The position numbers and the translations under genes are program-made. This document shows, one piece after another, positions 43,739 to 54,229 of a stretch of DNA of 64,000 nt; positions within the stretch are counted from its first letter, which is position 1, and every line of letters starts with the position of its first letter. Source of the stretch: Limimaricola cinnabarinus (GTDB taxonomy: Bacteria > Pseudomonadota > Alphaproteobacteria > Rhodobacterales > Rhodobacteraceae); contig NZ_KZ304952.1 of assembly GCF_002723615.1 (NCBI RefSeq), forward strand, positions 1 through 64,000, written 5' to 3'. The notes under the pieces were generated by a model, which was given only the letters and a program-made list of their open reading frames with translations, was not told the origin of the DNA and ran no database searches.

Positions 43739-45082
43739 TCAGGCGACCGACTTCACCTCCGACACGATGCCGTCGACGACCTGCGACAGAAGCGCGTCAT
43801 CCTCGCATTCAGCCATGACGCGGATCAGCGGCTCGGTGCCCGACTTGCGGATCAGCAGCCGCCCCTTGCCGTCCAGAAGCCCCTCGGCCTCGGTGATCGC
43901 GGTCTTGACCGAAGCGGCGTCCAGCGGGTCCTGATCCGGCGCGTAGCGCACGTTCTTGAGCAGCTGCGGCACCCGCTCGAACTGGCGCACCAGCGCGCTG
44001 GCGGGCCGGCCCGTCTCGATCATCGCGGCAAGGAATTGCAGCCCCGCCAGCAGCCCGTCGCCGGTGGTGGCGTAATCGGTCATCACGATATGGCCCGACT
44101 GCTCGCCGCCCAGGTTCCAGCCACCGCGGCGCATCGCCTCGACGACGTAGCGATCGCCGACCTTGGTGCGCTCGAGCTTCAGCCCGCGCGCGGTCATGAA
44201 GCGCTCCAGACCGAGATTCGACATCACGGTCGCCACCAGCGTGCCGCCCTGCAAGCGGTCGGCCTCGGCCCAGCGGCCCGCCATCAGCGCCATCAGCTGG
44301 TCGCCATCGGCGATCTGGCCGGTCTCGTCGATGATCATCACCCGGTCGGCATCGCCATCGAGGCAGATCCCCAGATCGGCGCCCTCCTGCAGCACCCGGG
44401 CCGCGGCGTGACGCGGCGCGGTGGAGCCGCAGTTCTGGTTGATGTTGGTGCCGTCGGGGTCCACCCCCACCGGGATCACCGTCGCGCCCAGCTCCCACAG
44501 CACCTCGGGAGCGACCTTGTAGGCCGCGCCATTGGCGCAGTCGATCACCACCTTGAGCCCGTCGAGACGCCTGCCCTGCGGGAAGGTCGCCTTGACCCGC
44601 TCGGCATAACGGAAACGGCCGTCATCGACGCGCTTGGCGCGGCCGATATTGACCGCCTTGGCCGGCTCGATCTCGCCCGCGACGATCGCCTCGATCTCGG
44701 CCTCGGCCTCGTCCGAAAGCTTGAAGCCGTCGGGGCCGAAGAACTTGATGCCGTTGTCGTGATGCGGGTTGTGGCTGGCCGAGATCATGATGCCGACATC
44801 GGCGCGCATCGAATGGGTCAGAAGGCCCACCGCTGGCGTCGGCACCGGGCCGAGCAGCAGCGCGTTCATGCCGGTCGAGGTCAGGCCCGCAGTCAGCGCG
44901 TTCTCGAACATGTAGCCCGAAAGCCGGGTGTCCTTGCCGATCACCACCCGGTGGCCGTTCGAGCCGTCATTGCGGAAGTACCGCCCCGCGGCAGCGCCGA
45001 TCCGAAGCGCGATCTCGGCCGTCATCGGCCAAGTGTTGGCGGTGCCGCGCACGCCGTCCGTGCCGAAGAGCTTGCGTGTCAT
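43739..45082 (-). CDS. glmM: phosphoglucosamine mutase
   Basis: A 447-residue alpha-phosphohexomutase that interconverts glucosamine-6-P and glucosamine-1-P for peptidoglycan and LPS. The start [16 protein letters not shown] is canonical, with the active-site Ser in [14 protein letters not shown], the metal loop [10 protein letters not shown], the sugar loop GGEQSGH and the phosphate loop [12 protein letters not shown]. It overlaps the upstream folP by 4 bases, forming the common folB-folP-glmM operon. The open frame continuing upstream is antisense to nothing real. Confidence 0.97.
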   Translation of the reverse strand: MTRKLFGTDGVRGTANTWPMTAEIALRIGAAAGRYFRNDGSNGHRVVIGKDTRLSGYMFENALTAGLTSTGMNALLLGPVPTPAVGLLTHSMRADVGIMISASHNPHHDNGIKFFGPDGFKLSDEAEAEIEAIVAGEIEPAKAVNIGRAKRVDDGRFRYAERVKATFPQGRRLDGLKVVIDCANGAAYKVAPEVLWELGATVIPVGVDPDGTNINQNCGSTAPRHAAARVLQEGADLGICLDGDADRVMIIDETGQIADGDQLMALMAGRWAEADRLQGGTLVATVMSNLGLERFMTARGLKLERTKVGDRYVVEAMRRGGWNLGGEQSGHIVMTDYATTGDGLLAGLQFLAAMIETGRPASALVRQFERVPQLLKNVRYAPDQDPLDAASVKTAITEAEGLLDGKGRLLIRKSGTEPLIRVMAECEDDALLSQVVDGIVSEVKSVA

Positions 45083-46074
45083 TCGTCCCATCCCATTACT
45101 GCCCTGAGCAGGCTCAGCGCCTGCCGCGTTTCTTCCACGTCGTGTACCCGCAGCACATGCACGCCCTGCTGCGCCGCCAGAAGCGCCACCGCGACCGAGC
45201 CGGGCATCCGCGCCTTCGGCGTCTCGGCGCCCGACAGCGTGCCGATGAACCGCTTGCGCGAGACCCCGAGCAGCAGCGGCAGGCCGAAGTCGTGAAATAG
45301 CGGCAGCGCCCGCAACAAGGCAAGGTTGTGCTCGAGATCCTTGCCGAAACCGATGCCCGGATCCAACAGCAGCCGCTCGCGCGCGATGCCCGCCGAAACG
45401 GCGGTCTCGATCCGGGCGGCCAGCGCATCCCGCACCTGCGCCACGACATCGTCGTAGCGCGGCGCGCGCTGCATGTCGGCGGGCGTGCCGCGGGCATGCA
45501 TCAGGCACAAGGGCACTCCCGCCTCGGCCACCACCCCGGCCAGCTCGGGATCGAAGCTCAGCGCCGAGACGTCGTTGATCATGTCGGCACCCTCGGCAAG
45601 CGCCGCGCGGGCGACGGCGGATTTGCGGGTGTCGATCGAGAGCGGCACGCGCATCCCCGCGGCCCGCAGCTCTGCCACGACCGGCACCACGCGGGCGATC
45701 TCCTGCGCCACCGGCACCTCGGCCGCGCCCGGCCGGGTCGATTCGCCGCCGATATCGAGGATCTCGGCCCCTTGGGCCACGAGCGCATGGGCCCGCGCCA
45801 CCGCCGCCTCGTGCGTGGCGTGATCGCCGCCATCCGAAAAGCTGTCGGGCGTCACGTTCAGAATGCCCATGAGCCGGGGGCGGTCGAGCGGCAGCCCGCA
45901 AAGCGGCGGGCGCGGCGCGCTGAGCCGGGCGCGCGTGGCGGGATCGAGCGCGGTGGCGGCGCGCGGCGCGCCATCGTGATCGAGCTGCGCGAAGCGCGGG
46001 CCCGACTGGCCGGCCAGCGGCAGGCCCTCCTCCGGCGAACCCGGCCAGAGCGGCAGCGGCACGGCCCGGCTCAT
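45079..46074 (-). CDS. folP: dihydropteroate synthase
   Basis: A 331-residue DHPS, the sulfonamide target, which joins p-aminobenzoate to dihydropterin pyrophosphate. Motifs: [49 protein letters not shown], the [12 protein letters not shown] block and GVSRKRF. An N-terminal extension of about 65 residues before the barrel is longer than the Escherichia coli enzyme, but the start at 46074 overlaps folB (ATGA) and is therefore likely correct. It is coupled to glmM. Confidence 0.96.
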   Translation of the reverse strand: MSRAVPLPLWPGSPEEGLPLAGQSGPRFAQLDHDGAPRAATALDPATRARLSAPRPPLCGLPLDRPRLMGILNVTPDSFSDGGDHATHEAAVARAHALVAQGAEILDIGGESTRPGAAEVPVAQEIARVVPVVAELRAAGMRVPLSIDTRKSAVARAALAEGADMINDVSALSFDPELAGVVAEAGVPLCLMHARGTPADMQRAPRYDDVVAQVRDALAARIETAVSAGIARERLLLDPGIGFGKDLEHNLALLRALPLFHDFGLPLLLGVSRKRFIGTLSGAETPKARMPGSVAVALLAAQQGVHVLRVHDVEETRQALSLLRAVMGWDE

Positions 46075-46958
46075 GCCTCTTCGCCGGGCAGCGCCAGCCT
46101 GCGCAGGGGGCGTGTCGTCGCCGGGGCCGCCGCGCCGACCAGCACGATCTCGCGCGCATCGAGCGTCTCGGCCAGCCAAGCCGCGAGATCGGCCGCCCCG
46201 GTCCCGGACGGCCCGTCAAGCGCGCTCACGGCCATGCGTGCGGGCGCCCAGATCGTCGCGGCGCCCTTGCGCTGGGCCCAGTCGATCTCGGTGCGGTTGT
46301 CGCGCACCTCGACCTGCGGCAGCCCGGCCGAAAGCCGCCATGCCGCCTGGTCGAGCGCCAGAAGCTCGATCCGGCCCTGGGCCGCGGCGTCGTCGAGTGC
46401 GAAGCCCAAGGGCTCCGCCTCGACGCAGATCAGCAAGGGCGCGGCCTGTTCGAGGAGCGCCGCGCTCCATGCCGCCGGATGCGCCGCCGCCTTTGCGGAA
46501 ACCAGCGCCAGCACCGGACGCGGCGGGCGCGAGGCCGGGCGCGCGCTCGGCCCTGCGCGCATGATCTCGACCCCGAGGGCGCCGGGCCCACGGTCGAGCT
46601 TGCGGATGCGCACGAAGACCCGCTCGGCCTGCGGCTCCGCGAGGATGCGCTCGGCGATCCGCTCGGCCAGGGTTTCGAGCAGGTCGAGCCGCTCGACGGC
46701 CAGCGAATCGGCCACCGCCTCGGTCAGCCGGTCATAGGAGAGGATGCGGTCGACATCGTCGCCCGCGGGCGCGGAAGCCGCCAATTCGGCCACGATGTCG
46801 AAGGCGAGGCGCTGCGTCGCGCCGCGCTCGGCGCGGAATGCGCCGATCTCGACCTCGATGACATGATCCTGAAGCAGGATGCGATCCCGCAGGCCCGGGG
46901 CCGTGGCAGCGGCACGGGCCTGCGGATGCTCGAAAGCGTGGCGTGTCTCGTCGGTCAT
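46071..46958 (-). CDS. folB: dihydroneopterin aldolase with C-terminal extension
   Basis: A 295-residue protein. Residues 20-135 are a FolB domain ([59 protein letters not shown]), which releases glycolaldehyde from dihydroneopterin. Residues 145-295 are an added domain rich in Ala and Leu with Trp residues ([25 protein letters not shown]). I do not recognise it. FolB alone is about 120 residues, so the extension is a fusion. It starts the folB-folP-glmM operon. Confidence 0.9.
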   Translation of the reverse strand: MTDETRHAFEHPQARAAATAPGLRDRILLQDHVIEVEIGAFRAERGATQRLAFDIVAELAASAPAGDDVDRILSYDRLTEAVADSLAVERLDLLETLAERIAERILAEPQAERVFVRIRKLDRGPGALGVEIMRAGPSARPASRPPRPVLALVSAKAAAHPAAWSAALLEQAAPLLICVEAEPLGFALDDAAAQGRIELLALDQAAWRLSAGLPQVEVRDNRTEIDWAQRKGAATIWAPARMAVSALDGPSGTGAADLAAWLAETLDAREIVLVGAAAPATTRPLRRLALPGEEA

Positions 46959-47025
46959 CTAGGCCCCTCCGGGCTTGCGGGCATGGGGCATCTAACGCTC
47001 CCCTGCCCGCCCGGCAAGCGGAGCC

Positions 47026-47751
47026 TCAGTTCGAAGCGGTGCGGGTCGCCTCGCGGTAGAACAGATGCGCGCCGATCGCCGCCGTCTGGGGGATGCGCCC
47101 GGCCCAGGAGGGGTTCACCGCCGTGGTGTGATAATGCGTGGCGCCGCCGGTCAGCTCGCGCGGGCCGTCCTCGATCATGATCTGGGCGATCCGGCCGAGC
47201 TTCTTCCAGGAGCGACCGTCATTGACCGTGTCGGGGATGCCGTCGCAGGTATAGGAGAACTGGCAGGCATATTTGCGGCCCGTGCCCTGGTTCACCACGC
47301 CGCAGATCGAGCCGGGATAATCGGGGCTGTCGACCCGGTTGAGGATCACCTCGGCCACCGCGAACTGCCCTTCGAGCGATTCGCCGCGCGCTTCGAAATA
47401 GAGCGCCTCGGTCAGGCATTCCCATTCGGCGTTGCCCTTGGCAGAGGGCAGCGCCGCCATCAGCGCGTCGTAATCCTGGCTGGTCCGCGAGACGATGCTC
47501 AGACCGCGATCGGCCGCGGCGGGAAGCACCTCGCCTTCGGACGCGGCCATGGCGGGAACGATTTCGCCCGCATCGCGTTGTTGACCCAGAAGCAGGGACA
47601 GGCGGGTTTCCGCATCGAGCGAGACACCCCCCTCGTTCTGTGCCGCAGCGAGGGCATCCTCGCTGGCGGTGGCTGGTGCTGCGGCCGCGAATGTCGCAAG
47701 ACAAGCCATCGCGCCAAAGCTGGGCAGGCGCAGAAAGTTCAGTCGCTTCAT
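47026..47751 (-). CDS. secreted cell wall hydrolase (SleB/Hydrolase_2 family)
   Basis: A 241-residue exported protein (signal peptide about residues 1-29, ending PATAS). The C-terminal half carries the Hydrolase_2 fold of SleB-like lytic transglycosylases: ALYFEARGES with the catalytic Glu, AVAEVILNRVDSPDYP, GTGRKYACQFSYTCDG, and ATHYHTTAVNPSW. In Alphaproteobacteria these act on peptidoglycan in vegetative cells. A weakly conserved linker precedes it. It is transcribed alone, downstream of folB on the same strand. Confidence 0.92.
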   Translation of the reverse strand: MKRLNFLRLPSFGAMACLATFAAAAPATASEDALAAAQNEGGVSLDAETRLSLLLGQQRDAGEIVPAMAASEGEVLPAAADRGLSIVSRTSQDYDALMAALPSAKGNAEWECLTEALYFEARGESLEGQFAVAEVILNRVDSPDYPGSICGVVNQGTGRKYACQFSYTCDGIPDTVNDGRSWKKLGRIAQIMIEDGPRELTGGATHYHTTAVNPSWAGRIPQTAAIGAHLFYREATRTASN

Positions 47752-47930
47752 TGCAGTATCCCCGGTTCCTCGCGGTATGCCCCGCGCTGGCAGGGGGGGA
47801 GGTATGGGATCGGGTCTGCCGTGTCTACCTCAGCGTCACCCGGGCCGCAGGGAACCGGCGATTCTCTGCCACAGGTGCAAGCAGAAAATCGCCATTTCCT
47901 GCATGGAACTATACGATAGTGGTGTTTTTG

Positions 47931-50480
47931 TCAGCCTCGCCCCTTGTCCGACAGCGCCAGCTGCGCGGCGGCCAGCCGGGCCACGGGAACGCGGAAGGGC
48001 GAGCAGGAGACATAGTCGAAGCCCTGTCGGCGGCAGAATTCGATCGCGGTCCGCGAGCCGCCATGTTCGCCGCAGATCGACAGGGTGACATCCGGCCGCC
48101 CGGCCCGGCCGCGCTCGGCGCCGATCTTGAGAAGCTCGCCCACGCCGTCGAGATCGAGGCTGTGAAACGGGTCCTCCTCGTAGACGCCGTTCTTGACATA
48201 GATCGACATGAAGCGCCCCGCATCGTCGCGCGACAGGCCGTAGGTCATCTGCGTCAGGTCGTTGGTGCCGAAGGAGAGGAAGGCCGCGTGCTGGGCGATG
48301 TCGGCGGCGCGCAGCGCCGCGCGCGGCGTCTCGACCATGACACCGAGCCGGTAATCGAACTCGACCCCCGAATGCGCGCGCACCTGCGCGGCCACCGCAT
48401 CGATGCGCGCCTTGACCAGCTCGACCTCCTTCATCGCCGAGACCAGCGGGATCATCACCTCGGGCACCACCGCCTCGCCGTCGCGGCTGGCCTGCACCGT
48501 CGCCTCGAAGATGGCGCGCGCCTGCATCTCGTAGATCTCGGGCACGGTGATCCCGAGCCGCACGCCGCGCATCCCCAGCATCGGGTTGTATTCGGTCAGC
48601 GCCGCGACCCGCGCCTCCACATCCGACAGGGTCACCGCCAGCCCGTCGGCCAGATCGCGCATGCCGGCGCGGTCCGAGGGCAGGAATTCATGCAGCGGCG
48701 GGTCGAACAGGCGGATGCAGACCGGCTGGCCCTGCATGATCTCGAACAATCGCGCGAAATCGGCGCGCTGCATCGGCAAAAGCCGCTCCAGCACCGCGCG
48801 GCGCGCCGCCTCGTCCTTGGCAAAGATCATCTCGCGCATCATGCCGATGCGCCCCTCCTCGAAGAACATGTGCTCGGTGCGGCACAGCCCGATTCCCTGC
48901 GCCTGGAAATTGCGCGCGGTCTGCGCGTCGGCGGGGGTGTCGGCATTGGCGCGCACGCCGATGTCGCGGAAATCATCGGCCCAGTCGAGCAGGCGGCGGA
49001 AGGCGCCGTCGAGCACCGCCTCGAACATCGCGGGCTCGCCCGCCAGCACCTCGCCCGAGGTGCCGTCGAGGGTGATGACATCGCCCTCCGACAGCCTGCG
49101 CCCGCCCGGCGCCACCACCTGCCGCCGCTTGGGGTCGAAGGTCAGCTCCGAAGCGCCAACCACGCAAGGCAGGCCGAGCCCGCGGCCGATCACCGCCGCA
49201 TGGCTGGTGATGCCGCCGCGAATGGTCAGCACGCCCTCGGCGGCGTGCATGCCGCGAATATCCTCCGGCGTCGTCTCGCGCCGCACGAGGATGCAGGGCT
49301 CGCCCCGCGCGGCAGAAGCCTGCGCCGCATTGGCCGAAAACACGATCCGCCCCGTCGCCGCCCCCGGCGAGGCGGCGATGCCCGAGACGATCAGGTCGCG
49401 CGGCGCCGAAGGATCGACATGGCGGTGCAGAAGCTCCGACAGCGCCTGCGGCTCGACCCGAAGCACTGCCTCCTCGCGCGGGATCATCCCGTCTTCGGCC
49501 AGCGCCACCGCGATGCGCACGCTCGCGCGCGAGGAGCGCTGCACCCGCACCGCATCGAGCACATGCAGCTTGCCCTCATGCAGGGTGAACTCGATCTGCA
49601 TCTCCTCGCGCAGCCTTTCGCGGCACAGATGCCCCATCCGCAAGAGCCGCTCGAAGGCCTCGGGGCACAGCTCCTCGAAGGAGGGCCCGCGGTCGTCGCG
49701 GGTCAGGTAGATCGCCCCGGCATCCGCCTTGAGCGCGTCGCGCCCCTGGCTCTGGCTGAGATATCGCCCGGTGACCTGCGGCTGGCCGGTCTGGCTGTCG
49801 ACGAACTGGATCACGCCCGAGCCGCATTCCCCCTGCCCCACGCCGAGCGCCATCTGCTGCACCACGAGGCCGAGACCGGCATCGGCGGGCGCGCCCTTGG
49901 CCTGCCGCAAGAGCCGCGCCGTCGTCCCCTCCCAGGCGCGGGCCATGGAGCGCAGCACCTCGCAAAGCTGCACGGTGATGTCTTGCGGAAAGGGCTCCTC
50001 GGCCTCGGCCTCGTAGGCGGCGAGGGCCGCGCGCAGCGCGCCGGGACCGGGCCGGTCGGGAATGTCGAAGCTGTCGGGATCGAGCCGCGCGACATGCACG
50101 GCCCAGCTCTGGATGAAGCGCAGATAGAGCGAGGTCGCGGCCTCCTCGCCCACCTCGTCGCACATGCGGGCATGGGTGAGATCGGTCATGCCGATATTGA
50201 GGATCGCGCCCGGTCCGCCCCAATCGGGGTCCTGGCTCGACGGGCGCACCGACAGGAGCGGCGCCTCGTCGAAATGGCGCATGATCTGCGACAGGTCGGG
50301 TATCCGCCCCTGCGCGATCGCATGCACGCAGGAAAACGACAGCGCCACCGTGGTCGGCAGCGGCAGCCCCATGCGCACCAGACGCTGCAGGCATTTGGCC
50401 CGGCCACCATGACGCGAGGCCGACATGTCGGCCTCGGAGGTGATCAGCAGGATCTTCGGATCTCGTGGCAATTGCTGCAC
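47931..50480 (-). CDS. PEP-utilising enzyme, pyruvate phosphate dikinase-like
   Basis: An 849-residue protein if it starts at GTG 50480, preceded by AAGGAG with 7-base spacing. The N-terminal ATP-grasp part is shorter than in true PPDK (it begins DPKILLITSEADMSASRHGG and keeps LLSVRPSSQDPDWGGPGAILN). The swivelling domain has the phospho-His in GGITSHAAVIGRG near residue 430. The C-terminal PEP/pyruvate barrel has IGLCRTEHMFF, SFGTNDLTQMTYG and the Cys-containing ICGEHGGS. It is probably a PPDK-like paralogue with altered nucleotide handling; the substrate is not certain. Confidence 0.88.
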   Translation of the reverse strand: MQQLPRDPKILLITSEADMSASRHGGRAKCLQRLVRMGLPLPTTVALSFSCVHAIAQGRIPDLSQIMRHFDEAPLLSVRPSSQDPDWGGPGAILNIGMTDLTHARMCDEVGEEAATSLYLRFIQSWAVHVARLDPDSFDIPDRPGPGALRAALAAYEAEAEEPFPQDITVQLCEVLRSMARAWEGTTARLLRQAKGAPADAGLGLVVQQMALGVGQGECGSGVIQFVDSQTGQPQVTGRYLSQSQGRDALKADAGAIYLTRDDRGPSFEELCPEAFERLLRMGHLCRERLREEMQIEFTLHEGKLHVLDAVRVQRSSRASVRIAVALAEDGMIPREEAVLRVEPQALSELLHRHVDPSAPRDLIVSGIAASPGAATGRIVFSANAAQASAARGEPCILVRRETTPEDIRGMHAAEGVLTIRGGITSHAAVIGRGLGLPCVVGASELTFDPKRRQVVAPGGRRLSEGDVITLDGTSGEVLAGEPAMFEAVLDGAFRRLLDWADDFRDIGVRANADTPADAQTARNFQAQGIGLCRTEHMFFEEGRIGMMREMIFAKDEAARRAVLERLLPMQRADFARLFEIMQGQPVCIRLFDPPLHEFLPSDRAGMRDLADGLAVTLSDVEARVAALTEYNPMLGMRGVRLGITVPEIYEMQARAIFEATVQASRDGEAVVPEVMIPLVSAMKEVELVKARIDAVAAQVRAHSGVEFDYRLGVMVETPRAALRAADIAQHAAFLSFGTNDLTQMTYGLSRDDAGRFMSIYVKNGVYEEDPFHSLDLDGVGELLKIGAERGRAGRPDVTLSICGEHGGSRTAIEFCRRQGFDYVSCSPFRVPVARLAAAQLALSDKGRG

Positions 50481-50551
50481 TGCGGCACTCCTTGTCGCCG
50501 CAAGATAGGCCGTGCAGGGCGATCCGCCAAGCACGGCCTGTCCGGCAGGCC

Positions 50552-52612
50552 TCAGCCTTCGATCTTCGTCAGGTCCGCCACCGCACCGCAGGTGGTGCGG
50601 ATGCGTGACAGAAGGTTGAGCCGGTTGCGGCGCAGCACCTGGTTGTCGGAATTGACCTGCACCGCCTCGAAGAAGGCGTCGATCGGCGCGCGCAAGGATG
50701 CCATCGCGCCCATCGCGGCGCCGAAATCCTCGCGCGCCATCGCATCGTCGATCTTCGGCTGCGCGCCGTCGAGCGCGAGGAACAGCGCCTTTTCCTCGGC
50801 GCTCTCGGCGAACTTGGCATCCGCGCCGAAGGAATACTCGACCCCGTCGCGCTCCTCGGCCTGCGCGAGGATATTGTTGGCGCGCTTGAAGCCCTGCGTC
50901 AGGTTCTCGCCATCCTCGGTCTTGAGGAAGGCCGCGAGCGCCTCGGCGCGGGCCACCAGAAGCGTCAGGTCGTCATTGCCGGGCATGGCGATGCAGGCGT
51001 CGATGACGTCATGCGGGATGCCCTCGGCACGCAGGTGGACCTTGAGCCGGTCGTGGAAGAAGGAGAGGAGATCGTCGGCGCTGGCACGTTCGTCGGCGGC
51101 CCCGATCAGCTCGCGCAGCCTGAGCCGCAGCCCGTTCGACAGCACCAGACGGATCACGCCCAGCGCCGCGCGGCGCAGCGCGAAGGGGTCCTTGGAGCCG
51201 GTGGGCTTCTCGTCGATCGCCCAGAACCCCGCCAGCGTGTCGAGCTTGTCCGCAAGCGCCACCGCGACCGAGACCGGGGCGGAGGGCACGGCGTCGGAGG
51301 GGCCGAGCGGCTGGTAGTGCTCCTGCGCGGCGGCGGCGATCTCGGGCTTCAGCTCCTGGGCTTGGGCATAATAGCGCCCCATCAGCCCCTGCAGCTCGGG
51401 AAACTCGCCGACCATCTCGGAGCGCAGATCGGCCTTGGCGATCCTCGCGGCCTTTTCCGCGTCATCGGCATCTGCCGAGACCTGCGGCGCGATCTCGCGC
51501 GCCAGCGCGGCGATGCGGGCGATGCGGTCGGATTGGGAGCCGAGACGGTTGTGAAAGGTCACGTTCGACAGCCCCTCGGCCATGCCTTCGAGCCCGTGAT
51601 CCTTCACCACGCGCAGATCGTTCTCCCAGAAGAACTTGGCATCGGCGAGCCGGGCCGACAGCACCTTGCCGTTGCCCGCGAGGATGGTCGCGCCGTGATC
51701 GCGCGTCTCGATATTGGCGACGGTGACGAAGCGGGTGATCCTGCCGGTCTTGGGATCGCGCACCGAAAAGAACTTCTGGTGCTCCTTCATCGAGGTCTGC
51801 AGCACCTCGGGCGGCAGGCCGAGGAATTCCTCGCCGATCTCGCCCATCAGCACGACGGGCCATTCCACGAGCCCCGCGACCTCGTCCAGAAGCCCGCGAT
51901 CCTCGACCAGCTCCAGCCCTTGGGCAAAGGCCTGGGAGGAGGCTTCGGACCAGATCGTCTCGGCCCGCTCATCGGCGCGCAGCATGACATGGGCGCGCTT
52001 CAGCTTCGCCTCGTAATCCTCGAAGGAGGTGACGGCGAAGGCGTCGGGCCCCATGAAGCGGTGGCCGCGCGTGGTGTCGCCGGCCGCGATCCCGGCCACC
52101 TCCATCGGCACGACGCGCGCGCCCTGCTCATCCGACAGGATGCACAGGATCGAATGCAAGGGCCGCACCCAGCGCAGATCGCCCGCGCCCCAGCGCATCG
52201 ATTTGGGCCAGGGGAAGTTGCGGATCGCGGCCTCCAGCACCTCGGCCAGGATGGCTTCGGCGGGCCGCCCCTTATGCGTGATCCGCGCGAAATAGGCCTG
52301 GCCCTTCTTCTCGTCGCGGATTTCCAGCTGCTCCTTCGTGAGACCGGTGGAGCGCAGGAAACCTTCGAGCGCCTTCTCCGGCGCGTCGGTACGCGGGCCC
52401 TTGCGCTCCTCGGTGGTGTCGCGGCTGGCTTCGGAGAGCCCCTCGACCGAGAGCGCGAGCCGGCGCGGCGTGTGGAAGGCGCCGGCGGAGGCATAGGTGA
52501 GACCGGCCTCGACGAGGCCGTCGGTCACCATGCGCTTGAGGTCCTCGGCGGCGCGTTTTTGCATGCGCGCGGGGATTTCCTCGGAAAACAGTTCGATCAG
52601 CAGGTCGGGCAT
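50552..52612 (-). CDS. glyS: glycine-tRNA ligase beta subunit
   Basis: A 686-residue beta subunit that provides tRNA binding for glycyl-tRNA synthetase. The start [21 protein letters not shown] is canonical at 52612 and overlaps the DUF6446 stop (TGATG). Other family blocks are PKSMRWGAGDLRWVRPLH, EHQKFFSVRD, LADAKFFWENDLR and [12 protein letters not shown]. The HD-like and anticodon-binding C-terminal parts are present. It completes glyQ-DUF6446-glyS. Confidence 0.97.
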   Translation of the reverse strand: MPDLLIELFSEEIPARMQKRAAEDLKRMVTDGLVEAGLTYASAGAFHTPRRLALSVEGLSEASRDTTEERKGPRTDAPEKALEGFLRSTGLTKEQLEIRDEKKGQAYFARITHKGRPAEAILAEVLEAAIRNFPWPKSMRWGAGDLRWVRPLHSILCILSDEQGARVVPMEVAGIAAGDTTRGHRFMGPDAFAVTSFEDYEAKLKRAHVMLRADERAETIWSEASSQAFAQGLELVEDRGLLDEVAGLVEWPVVLMGEIGEEFLGLPPEVLQTSMKEHQKFFSVRDPKTGRITRFVTVANIETRDHGATILAGNGKVLSARLADAKFFWENDLRVVKDHGLEGMAEGLSNVTFHNRLGSQSDRIARIAALAREIAPQVSADADDAEKAARIAKADLRSEMVGEFPELQGLMGRYYAQAQELKPEIAAAAQEHYQPLGPSDAVPSAPVSVAVALADKLDTLAGFWAIDEKPTGSKDPFALRRAALGVIRLVLSNGLRLRLRELIGAADERASADDLLSFFHDRLKVHLRAEGIPHDVIDACIAMPGNDDLTLLVARAEALAAFLKTEDGENLTQGFKRANNILAQAEERDGVEYSFGADAKFAESAEEKALFLALDGAQPKIDDAMAREDFGAAMGAMASLRAPIDAFFEAVQVNSDNQVLRRNRLNLLSRIRTTCGAVADLTKIEG

Positions 52613-53133
52613 CAATAGGTCCCTTCGGGTGGGGTCGGGCAGCCGGCGGGGGCCGGGTCGCCGTCGAAGACGACCTCGCCGCAGACGTTGATCTGGTTCC
52701 AGGCGAGGCCGCGCCCGTCGGGCATCACCGCGAGCACGCGGTCGATGCCGTAGGGCTCGTTGAGCTTCCAGACATAGGCCTTGGCCTGCCCGCTCTCGAG
52801 CGCCTCGCCCACCTCGCGCGCGTCGAAGCAATCGAACCAGCCGGGCGCGACCAGCGGCTCGGCGCGCTCGTGGATCACGGCGTTGTCGAAGGCGCTGGCA
52901 TCCTCGATCTGCATGCAGGCGCGAAAGCGGATGGGCGAGCTGTCGCTGTCGATCGCGCGCAGATCCGAAACGGCGACGCGCACCGGCGCGGCCCGGTCGT
53001 CGAGCACCACCACCTCGCCCACCTGCGCGGGCGTCAGCTCCTCGTAATAGGCATAGACCTGCAGGTACCACATCAGCACGCCCGACAGGAGCGCGAAAGC
53101 CAGCAGCACCGAGATGACGATGCGGGTGATCAT
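52612..53133 (-). CDS. DUF6446 membrane-anchored protein between glyQ and glyS
   Basis: A 173-residue protein with one N-terminal membrane segment ([19 protein letters not shown]) and a soluble domain with paired Cys residues ([35 protein letters not shown]) that could form disulphides outside the cytoplasm. It is the DUF6446 family, found between glyQ and glyS in Rhodobacterales. Overlaps of 4 bases with glyQ and 1 base with glyS show tight coupling. Why a periplasm-facing protein should sit in a tRNA-synthetase operon is unknown. Confidence 0.9.
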   Translation of the reverse strand: MITRIVISVLLAFALLSGVLMWYLQVYAYYEELTPAQVGEVVVLDDRAAPVRVAVSDLRAIDSDSSPIRFRACMQIEDASAFDNAVIHERAEPLVAPGWFDCFDAREVGEALESGQAKAYVWKLNEPYGIDRVLAVMPDGRGLAWNQINVCGEVVFDGDPAPAGCPTPPEGTY

Positions 53134-54050
53134 GCGCTCGCACCGCCCGCACGGGTGGTGACGAAGGCATCGGCGCAGGCCTTGGCCAGCGCCCGGACGC
53201 GGCCGATATAGGCCTGCCGCTCGGTGACCGAGATCACGCCGCGCGCATCGAGAAGGTTGAACAGGTGCGACGCCTTGATCGCCTGGTCATAAGCGGGATG
53301 CGCCATGACGATGCGCTTGCCGGTGCGGGGGTCCTCGGCCGGGGCCGCGAGGATCTTCGCGCATTCGGCCTCCGCGTCCTCGAAATGCCGCAGCAGCATC
53401 TCGGTGGTCGCGGTGTCGAAGTTGTGGCGCGAATACTCTTCCTCGGTCTGGCGGAAGACATCGCCGTATTTCAGCGCGATCGGCGCGTCGGGGTCGTTGA
53501 ACGGCATCTCCATGACGTGATCGACGCCGAGCACATACATCGCCAGCCGCTCCAGCCCGTAGGTCAGCTCGCCCGAGACGGGGCGGCAGTCATGCCCGCC
53601 GACCTGCTGGAAATAGGTGAACTGCGAGACCTCCATGCCGTCGCACCAGACCTCCCAGCCAAGGCCCCAAGCGCCCAGCGTCGGGCTTTCCCAGTCATCC
53701 TCGACGAAGCGGATGTCATGCAGGGTCGGGTCGATGCCGATGGCGCGCAGCGAGCCGAGATAGAGCTCCTGCAGGTCCGGCGGGCTGGGTTTGATGATGA
53801 CCTGATACTGGTAGTAGTGCTGCAGCCGGTTCGGGTTTTCGCCGTAGCGCCCGTCGGTCGGGCGGCGCGAGGGCTGCACGTAAGCCGCGGCCCAAGGGTT
53901 CGAGCCGAGCGCGCGCAGCGTCGTGGCCGGGTGAAAGGTCCCCGCGCCCACCTCCATGTCGTAGGGCTGCAGCACGGCGCAGCCCTTCGAGGCCCAGTAG
54001 GACTGCAGCCGCAGGATGATCTCCTGGAAGGAACGGGGAGCGTCGGTCAT
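53130..54050 (-). CDS. glyQ: glycine-tRNA ligase alpha subunit
   Basis: A 306-residue class II catalytic subunit. Family blocks are [61 protein letters not shown], and [28 protein letters not shown]. It activates glycine and works as a tetramer with GlyS. It is the first gene of the three-gene operon, divergent from the protease-like gene with 179 bases between. Confidence 0.97.
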   Translation of the reverse strand: MTDAPRSFQEIILRLQSYWASKGCAVLQPYDMEVGAGTFHPATTLRALGSNPWAAAYVQPSRRPTDGRYGENPNRLQHYYQYQVIIKPSPPDLQELYLGSLRAIGIDPTLHDIRFVEDDWESPTLGAWGLGWEVWCDGMEVSQFTYFQQVGGHDCRPVSGELTYGLERLAMYVLGVDHVMEMPFNDPDAPIALKYGDVFRQTEEEYSRHNFDTATTEMLLRHFEDAEAECAKILAAPAEDPRTGKRIVMAHPAYDQAIKASHLFNLLDARGVISVTERQAYIGRVRALAKACADAFVTTRAGGASA

Positions 54051-54229
54051 CTGGGGGCCTCTCGCGGGGGGTCACGGATCGCGGGCCTGCTTACGGCGCG
54101 CCGCAGACAGGGTCAATCATGGCGCGGGGGCGCAACAGCCATGCCCGGTGCGGCGCTTTGGCATGGTCCCCGGCCGGCGCGGTGCTATGGTCCATGGCCA
54201 TATCCAGCACAACGGAACGCGCGATTCAC

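Noticed and set aside
43090-43818. 240-codon open frame in the gene-poor stretch before glmM
   Set aside because: Composition is not protein-like over most of its length, there is no ribosome-binding site, and it runs into glmM. Only the last 85 codons look faintly coding.
47640-51317. long open frame of about 1,200 codons on the plus strand
   Set aside because: It is antisense to the PPDK-like and glyS genes, is rich in His/Arg/Gly as expected for a GC-rich shadow frame, and shows no family motif.
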